A DNA stretch of 64,000 nucleotides. It comes from Patiria pectinifera. Lineage: Eukaryota; Echinodermata; Asteroidea; Valvatida; Asterinidae. Positions 57,634 to 64,000 of this stretch are shown here, one piece after another (position 1 is the first letter of the stretch; each line of letters opens with the position of its first letter). The DNA lies in NCBI GenBank assembly GCA_029964075.1, contig CM057135.1, forward strand, positions 18,316,863 through 18,380,862. The letters run 5' to 3'. The translations under genes and the position numbers were made by a program. Below the pieces are notes generated by a model. It was not told the DNA's origin and did no database searches. It was given only the letters and a program-made list of their open reading frames with translations.

Positions 57634-58278
57634 AACGCCAAGCCGGGGAAGTCCTCCCGTCGACGTGCCTCCAGTATGGACACGAACAACCCCAAGTGGG
57701 AGAAGAAGCGTGGCCGCGCCAAGAAGAAGGTCCTGGAAGAGCGAGCCAAGTGGAGCACCAGCCCCACGCCCAACAAGTTTGAGAGCGCTGATCAATCAGA
57801 TCGACGACATGCACGACAATGAGGTCCCGCCGATGTCTCCCGGTCCCTACGACCTGGGCCATCACCAAACCCAGCCATACGAGAGCCCGGACCACCTGCA
57901 TACGGATCAACTCACATCGCTGGCTCAGGCGATGAGCCTGAACACCTCGCTGAATGCATCAGTCAGCTCAGAACTGAACAGTCCCTTGGAGCAGCTCAGG
58001 GTGTCCACACCCATGAGGCCGTCTCCAAAGCACACGAGCCAGGGGAACCTCTTCCAGAATACGAGTAACGGCAACAGCTACATGACGTACTCGCCAGCTC
58101 CGAGTTACAGCGGCTCCGACATATCCCCAGTTCAGACGTGGACATGTTTAAAGGAATGGACTGCGACATAGATTCAATTATAAACCATGAGCTATGCATG
58201 GAGGACGGTAATATGGACTTCAACTTTGACAGCCCCATCAGTCAGACGGTGACCTTGTCTCCAAACTGGGTCCATTAA
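57634..58278 (+). pseudogene. FoxO forkhead transcription factor fragment with frame breaks
   Basis: The 5' part reads NAKPGKSSRRRASSMDT, then NPKWEKKRGRAKKKVLEER. This is the end of the forkhead domain, with the RRRASS Akt-site region and the basic nuclear-localisation segment of FoxO proteins. The 3' part reads DVDMFKGMDCDIDSIINHEL, then MEDGNMDFNFDSPISQ, ending NWVH and TAA (58,276-58,278), which is the conserved FoxO C-terminal transactivation motif. Between them the frame shifts at about 57,780 and shifts back at about 58,125. The middle is short (about 110 residues), against the several hundred usual in FoxO. The first 100 or so residues of the forkhead domain are absent. FoxO normally has several exons. 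The piece is uninterrupted by introns and followed by an A-run at 58,299, so a decayed retrocopy is likely, but a last exon with sequence errors cannot be excluded. Confidence 0.7.
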
Positions 58279-58925
58279 TGATTGCAGATGAGTGCCATAA
58301 AAAAAAAAACGAAAAAAGATTCTCTTTTTCCGTTTTGGTAACAATCTGAAGACATTCAAGAATGAACGAAAAAAAGTTGACTGGGGCTTGTACGGTATTC
58401 AAGAGGTCACCGGTTTGTTCATTTTTCGATGGCTTTAAATTAATTTAGTCAGTTTCTTTGTTGAGCATATTGGAAACAATCTGACGAACGTAGCAGAAAC
58501 TTAGACCTGGGTTACTGTAACCAGTTGCCGCTACCAGTGCTGTGTTGTATGACAGTGTATGAGGTCTGTGTTTTGATGAACAGGAGAAATGAAACTACCG
58601 TAAATTACCGTGTATACGGCGCACCCGTGTATACGGCGCACCCCCAACTTTTGACATCGGCCGGCAGAAAAAAAAATCAGACACGGTCGGACGGGCGTCC
58701 GTGGAGAAGCAGAAATCTCGGAAAATGTCAACATTCATTTTTCTCCGCTCACTATTATTTTGTATTTCATTTTATGATTGCAAATTTATGGAAAATAAAA
58801 ATAATGAATACCTCAATCCGATGTTTTCAGCGATGTTTTGCTTGAGTTTGCAACCGAGCCAAAGTACGTGTGCATGTACCTTGGCTACCATGCCGCGCCA
58901 CGCTGCTACGCAGGGATCCTTGAGC
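58279..58925. other. Repeat-derived flank, with GTATACGGCGCACC motif pair
   Basis: CCGTGTATACGGCGCACC occurs twice in tandem at about 58,604-58,642, a motif seen at the ends of interspersed repeats in many animals. No gene was found. Confidence 0.45.
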
Positions 58926-60625
58926 ATATGTGACCCAATGGAGCGAAATGAGGTATATCCCCCAAAAGTCAATTCCGCGTAATAGACGTCCGAAGTTGTC
59001 AAGTCGCAAAAAATTACTCCAAAATCGATTTTGGGTTTTTTTGTATTTTTGAATAGTACAAGTATCAAAGATTATAGTGTTGATAATCATTTCAAAGAAA
59101 TGTATGGAAAACAGGTAAAAAGGAGGTTTTCTGGAACGTGTTTGAAGTGTAAATCTGTATATTTTACGAAAACCAAAGGAAAATCTCTTGAAATTTGACG
59201 TTTTTCACAGCGCGTATTCATGCTGATCCGTTCGTGCCTATGCAGTGTTTGTGGTACCATTGGAATCAGCATAGACTTGTCTTTCTATTAATAGCGATGA
59301 CATCATAATCAGAAACACTGCTACTCCATAACAAGCCGTTGAAGTTTGTAAACAAAACCTTCTGTGCTAAGCGAAATCGCATCGTCTAGTTCGCGGCCAC
59401 AGCCTGCGTCATTCGAATACATCTCTGTGATTGGACCGTTGCGCGTACTGCGTGCTCTGTTTACCTAGATACGTGACGTGCCGTAGCGCTCAGCCAATCT
59501 CTGTGCGCGTCGCGCGTCGCGCGCCCCAGTTGCTAAGCGACAACCGTTTCAAGTCTCCCCAGGATGTGTGTACATGTACATGATAACATCGTGTACATTA
59601 CATTGTACTATGTATGTACAGTACATGTACTGTATGTACTACCTTCATGCTTCATAGTGTACTGTTTGCGTTTTACGTTACGATCATGGGAAACAGTGTC
59701 GACAACAATACAATGTCAGAGCTCTGTGTTTTATACCGTGGGAATACCGTTATGGTTTGCAAGATTTCTCTGTTTTGTTTCGTCGTATGTACACTCAAAT
59801 TGGGTACAGTACTTGCCATCTTTATTTTGTGTGTTTTTGTCACATTTCGTGGCTACTTGTGGCTTGTGAAATCACACGAATTTCATTGTCAAGTGCTAAC
59901 AAACACACCGTTAACGTTAAAAAATCCAACAACTGCTTTAGGCTAGATAGATGTTTTCTCAGCGACATGGTACGTTGGAAAATGGAGACGAAGTTTTTGT
60001 ATTCTTCCTTAAACTGATCGACCGATGTTGACATACTCGTAGTTTGAAATTGAAGGAAAGAAACTCTCAGTCCCAGACCCTCGACAATGTTGCCGATGTG
60101 AACCATTATTCGCACATCGTATGCAGGCCTACGTAGTGCGTACGTTACACAGACACAACATCAACATTTGGCATAAAAACTTAAGGTGATACACGTACTC
60201 GTAGTATCATTCCTATTCCATTTTCCCCTGTAATTGTTTTAAACATACATTTACTCCAAAGGTAATCAACTGAAAAGTTGAGACTACACATAGGCCTACT
60301 CTTTATTTCGAAGGGAATAAACTTTCACAGACCCTGGGCAATGTTTTATCGATGTGAACCATTCACGCACACAGACAGCGTGCAGTCACACAATCCGACG
60401 AGCGGAACGTGTGTAAATCTTTGAAGCCGTTTTTCTCGAAAAGTAATTTCCGAGTCTGAGCACTGTGGCATTCTCTTTATCGGGCCGTAACTTTGGAATG
60501 GAATAAGATATGAAAATAATTTTGGTATCATCAGAAAGTCCAGGGATTGCTCCTTTCAATAGTGTCAAAAAGTCAAAAAGTCAAATCTGGGGATATACCT
60601 CATTATGCTGCATTGGGTCACATAT
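58926..60625. mobile_element. 1.7-kb element with inverted ends (ATATGTGACCCAATG)
   Basis: The left end ATATGTGACCCAATG...AATGAGGTATATCCCC (58,926-58,967) is complementary to the right end GGGGATATACCTCATT...CATTGGGTCACATAT (60,589-60,625), over about 38 bp with a few mismatches. No transposase was recognised inside, and ORFs there lack domains. TACATGTAC-rich DNA lies at 59,565-59,640. The superfamily is uncertain. Confidence 0.65.
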
Positions 60626-60833
60626 TGTTGGTGCCGATAACCAGTGTGCTGGTTGAATCTGAAAACTGAGGGAAGTTTCTGCATGGATTGCAGAACATGA
60701 CTCCCTTTTCTGCATTAAATTGCAGCCATGAAAATTCTGATAGCCACTGGCTTTGAAATGATCTTCTCCTCTTCGTCTGATCATATTCCTTATCATCAAA
60801 CTTTTTCTTTTTAGGATCTGGCCCCGGCCACAA
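60626..60833 (-). pseudogene. hAT-type (TTF-like) zinc-finger fragment
   Basis: The minus strand reads RRSFQSQWLSEFSWLQFNAE, then KGVMFCNPCRNFPQFSDS. The pattern FxxxWLxxFxWLxF...MFCxxC...P is that of the TTF/BED-like finger preceding hAT-derived transposase domains and their domesticated relatives (inference from family knowledge). The frame runs into the inverted end of the element at 58,926-60,625 and is lost there. This suggests that the insertion truncated it. No dimerisation domain follows. Confidence 0.5.
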
Positions 60834-61467
60834 GTGTCGATCCCGTACTGCACGCTATTAGCGTGTTCGTGTATAGTGCAGGCTGAGCACGAACAATAAC
60901 GTGTGGATTACACTATACACGATTGACAATGAACGTTTAAACAGTCAGATTAAATCTTAACCACAAGTCTTAACCACTACCGTGCAGAAGGCAACACGAT
61001 ACACGTAAGCAATATGCTTCCTATAATAAGATACACTTTCTTTTGAAAACCACTACATGTATAAACTTTTTTTTTCTGGTCCATACACTTGAGTGAGAGG
61101 CTTATTTGGGGATTAAGATGTTATCAGCTTTAACAAACAATGCGTTGGGGAGAGGGCTTTTCCTTATAGTTGTGCAGAATATTTTTATCTCAAAAAATCA
61201 AAACTGTAATCAATGTCAATGTGATAGGCTAATCTTTGTATCTGTGAAAGGTTGTTGACAACATTTTTCAACCGGTCGAAATCGGTTAAGGAATGGCAGA
61301 GATCGAATATTGTTGCTTGTCGAACTCTTATCACTGACCATGAAATATTCAGGGTGCAGCCCAACAACGCTACACGCAAGCAGACCGCTTCCTATTACAA
61401 GATACGCTTTCTTTTGAAACCACTGAGATTTTTTTTCTGGTCCGACGCACTTGAGTTGGGGGATTAA

Positions 61468-61943
61468 GACCGCGTTCCCATCTGAGTGGAAAAAGGTGGA
61501 TCAAGATCCGGCAATTTTATCTAACCGCAACGAAACCGCAAGTCTCGTTCCCACTTGATCACGATCCACCTTTTCCAACGGAAGTGACCTTTCGGGAAGG
61601 TCACTGACTATGGTACCACGCATGCGCTTGCTACCAACACGCGCGCTTTTCTTCATACAGTAGACCGCAAGATTCGCGCCACTTGCGGGCTAACCGGATG
61701 TTGACGGCTAAATTGCCGGATCAGATCCACCTTTTGCGTTCCCATCTGTCGTGATCCACCAATTGGGGGATCTGTATCCTACCCCAAAAGGTGGATCAAG
61801 AAAGGGGGATCGGATCTTGATCCACCTTATAACGGTTTGCGTTTCCACTACAACCTTGATCCACCAATTGGGGGATCTGATCCGGCAATTTGGCAAAAGG
61901 TGGATCAGATCCCCCAATTGGTGGATCTAATGGGAACGGGCTC
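61468..61943. mobile_element. 476-bp Harbinger-like MITE with repeated GGTGGATC motif
   Basis: The inverted ends are GACCGCGTTCCCAT and ATGGGAACGGGCTC, flanked by TAA (61,465-61,467 and 61,944-61,946). Neighbouring units show the uninserted site GGATTAAGATC. A 3-bp TWA duplication fits PIF/Harbinger. The interior has about ten copies of AAAGGTGGATCA or its complement TGATCCACC(TTTT). A truncated relative lies at 41,127-41,472. Confidence 0.8.
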
Positions 61944-62341
61944 TAAGATCGATATCAGTTTTAACAAACAATGCGTTAGGGAGAGGGCCTTTGCCTAATA
62001 AATGTGCAGAATATTTTTATCTCCAAAATCGAAAACTATAACTGATATACATGTAAATGCGATCATCTTTGTATCTGTGAAAGGTTGTTGATAACGTTTT
62101 TCGAACGGTGGAAATCGGTTCAGGAATGGCGGAGATCGAATATTGTTGCTTTTCGAAAACTTATCACTGACCCAGGAAATATTCAACGGTGCAGCCCAAC
62201 ACGCTGCACGCAAGCAGACTGCTTTGTATACGAGATGCACTTTCTTTTGAAACCACCAGGAGCTTTTATTTTCTGCTCCGGACACACTTGAGTTGGAGGC
62301 TTCGGGGTAAGATCGTTGTTAGTGCTAATAAGGGAGATGGT

Positions 62342-63309
62342 CTTTTCACACTATCACCGTTTCGATCCGTGTTGAAATCAACCCGGTTCCGCCCCGGTTC
62401 AGCCCAGCAAGTTTTCGAACCGGTTCAAAGAGATGCAACATTCACACTTTGCTTTTGGTGAACCGGCTCATACGTGAACCGTGTAACGTTCAACCCGCCT
62501 ATTGCACACGGTCGTTCACACTGTGAAATCTCGACACGGATCGGCCGCTACCTTATGACCTTCCAGGCCCACAATGCATTGCAACATGCGAGAACATCCG
62601 GATCATTTCTAGTCTTGGTTCACGACGGTGTTGCTGTGTATACGCGAAAGCACGTGCGGCCGACACGCACTGTGATCCGCACGCACGTACGTTGTTTTCA
62701 AAGCGGTCTGTACGTATTGTACGTGTTGGTAAGTGCGTAAGCGTGCTATCGGTTTACACGTTCGGACGTCCATATAACAATTAACAACGTCTTGAACCAC
62801 GACTAGATCATTTCGCGCGTGTTTAATCAACATGGCAGGCCCCATCTTGTGTGACGATGCTTTTTCTCTCGTATTTATGTGCATGTTTTTGTGCATTCTG
62901 CGGAGAAAGAGGGCCTTTCAACAGAATTATCTGCCTTTTTCGGACCCATTTTTTTCGACGGAACGTACGAACTTTAGAAGAAGGATGATGGAGGAATCAA
63001 TAGTGTGTTATGCACACCACACGTTCGTCACACTTCCGGCAGTGCGTTATGCAAAGACGTGAACCGGAGCGAACTCAACCCGGAGCCATTCACACTTGTC
63101 ATTTTCAACACGGATCACGCCGAAAAATGCAGTTTGGAACCGGGTTGAGATTTTCAACCCTGCTCCCTTCCAGGGTTGATTTCGATCCGGCTCGGCCGCC
63201 CTACCCGGTTCGGCTCGGGGTTGAAAATTTGTAAGTGTGAAAAGGGTTGAAAAAAATCTCGGGGTTGGATCCGGTTCCAACCCCGAGATTTGGGATAGTG
63301 TGAAAAGGC
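62342..63309. mobile_element. 968-bp element with CTTTTCACACTATC inverted ends
   Basis: CTTTTCACACTATC at 62,342 and GATAGTGTGAAAAG ending at 63,309. Subterminal AACCGGTTC/CAACCCGG motifs are repeated in both orientations. A smaller inner inverted pair lies at about 62,605-62,640 and 62,785-62,825 (CTAGTCTTGGTTCACGACG with CGTCTTGAACCACGACTAG, with mismatches). The ORF at 62,832-63,062 has no recognisable domain. The target duplication is unclear. Confidence 0.65.
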
Positions 63310-64000
63310 CTATAGTTGCGCAGAATAATTTTATCTAAAAAAAAAAATCAAAACTATAACTGATATCAATGTGATAATGTTTGTATCTGTGAAAGGCTGT
63401 TGATAACATTTTTCGAACGGTGCAAATCGTTCAGGAATGGCAGAGATCGAATGTTGCTTTTTGTCGAAATCTTATCACCGACCTAAGAAATATTCAGGGT
63501 GCAGCCCAACACGCTGCACGCAAGCAGAGTTAGCAGACTGCTTTTTAAAAGTACAAGCAAGATACATTGTAGACTTTCTTTTGAAACCAGCTGGAGCTTT
63601 TTTTTTGGGGGGGGGGTTGTCCGGACGCACTTGAGTTGGAGGTTTATTGGGGATTAAGATCATTATCAGCGTTAACAAACAATGCGTTGGGGAGAGTGCC
63701 TAATAAATGTGCAGAATATTTTTATCTCTAAAATTCAAAACTATAACTGATATGAATATGATAATCTTTGGATCGGTGAAAGGTTGTTGATAACATTTTT
63801 CGAACGGTGAAAATCGGTTCAGGAATGGCAGAGATTGAATATTATTGCTCGTCGAAATGGTATCCATGACCATGAAATATTCAGGGTGCAGCCCAACACG
63901 CTACACGCAAGAAGGCTGCTTGCTACACATACACTTTTGAAACCACAATGAGCTTTTTTTGGGGGGGGGGGGGTCTGGCACACTTTGGATAATTATTGGC

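Larger units (their letters stand above)
60834..63990. repeat. Cluster of about 380-bp repeat units, interrupted by two insertions
   Basis: The unit contains GTGAAAGGTTGTTGATAACA, GGAATGGCAGAGATCGAATA, GAAATATTCAGGGTGCAGCC and AACAAACAATGCGTTGGGGA. Copies begin near 61,243, 62,078, 63,393 and 63,777 (the last two about 384 bp apart), with a partial unit at 60,960-61,160. Two elements (61,468-61,943 and 62,342-63,309) split the first two units. Confidence 0.75.

Noticed and set aside
62832..63062. Small membrane-protein ORF within the 968-bp element
   Set aside because: Short, embedded between inverted repeats, and without a recognisable domain. Judged incidental.

Overview
The window is animal nuclear DNA. 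Coding sequence is split by GT-AG introns, and nearly everything else is layered transposon debris and tandem repeats. The dense TACATGTA and TAGGCCTA motifs, the Penelope-like element, many fold-back elements with long inverted repeats and the form of the FoxO fragment suggest a marine invertebrate deuterostome, most likely an echinoderm. That placement is an inference. I see no bacterial genes, CRISPR array, rRNA or convincing tRNA gene.

Layout. From 1 to 16.6 kb there are only repeats: a TTAA-flanked element end, a 92-bp satellite split by a 1,241-bp Harbinger-like element, a fold-back hairpin, a 49-bp minisatellite, a LINE endonuclease fragment and a nest of fold-back elements at 10.9-14.6 kb. 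From 16.7 to 22.07 kb lie two tandem copies of a 2.5-kb fold-back element. Each carries a decayed copy of the last exon of the neighbouring gene.

The main gene lies on the minus strand at 22,108-41,042. I could reconstruct seven exons whose splice sites and phases all fit. The deduced protein has an N-terminal region of about 130 tandem 22/23-residue charged repeats, encoded by an 8.9-kb minisatellite inside a single 10.7-kb exon. This is followed by an acidic Ser-rich stretch, two CxxC...H zinc-finger-like motifs and a C-terminal domain with tyrosine-recombinase-like motifs in the correct order (R-K-[H lost]-R-H-Y), ending in a basic domain. As assembled, the giant exon carries one in-frame stop (39,070) and one 2-bp deletion (36,480). 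It is therefore either a recently broken gene, a polymorphic allele or an assembly error. Its introns hold a Penelope-like retroelement interrupted by a SINE, a Penelope-type fold-back with a hammerhead-ribozyme-like core, and a TTAA element.

From 41 to 64 kb the window is again mostly mobile DNA: Harbinger-like and hAT-like elements, a dispersed repeat family at 47.6-53 kb, TTAA elements, and a repeat cluster at 61-64 kb split by two elements. Three gene-like pieces stand out: a possible single-pass membrane-protein exon (53,230-53,514, minus), a FoxO-derived fragment with frame breaks (57,634-58,278, plus) and a hAT-type zinc-finger fragment near 60.7 kb (minus). No promoter or transcription start could be placed for any of them.
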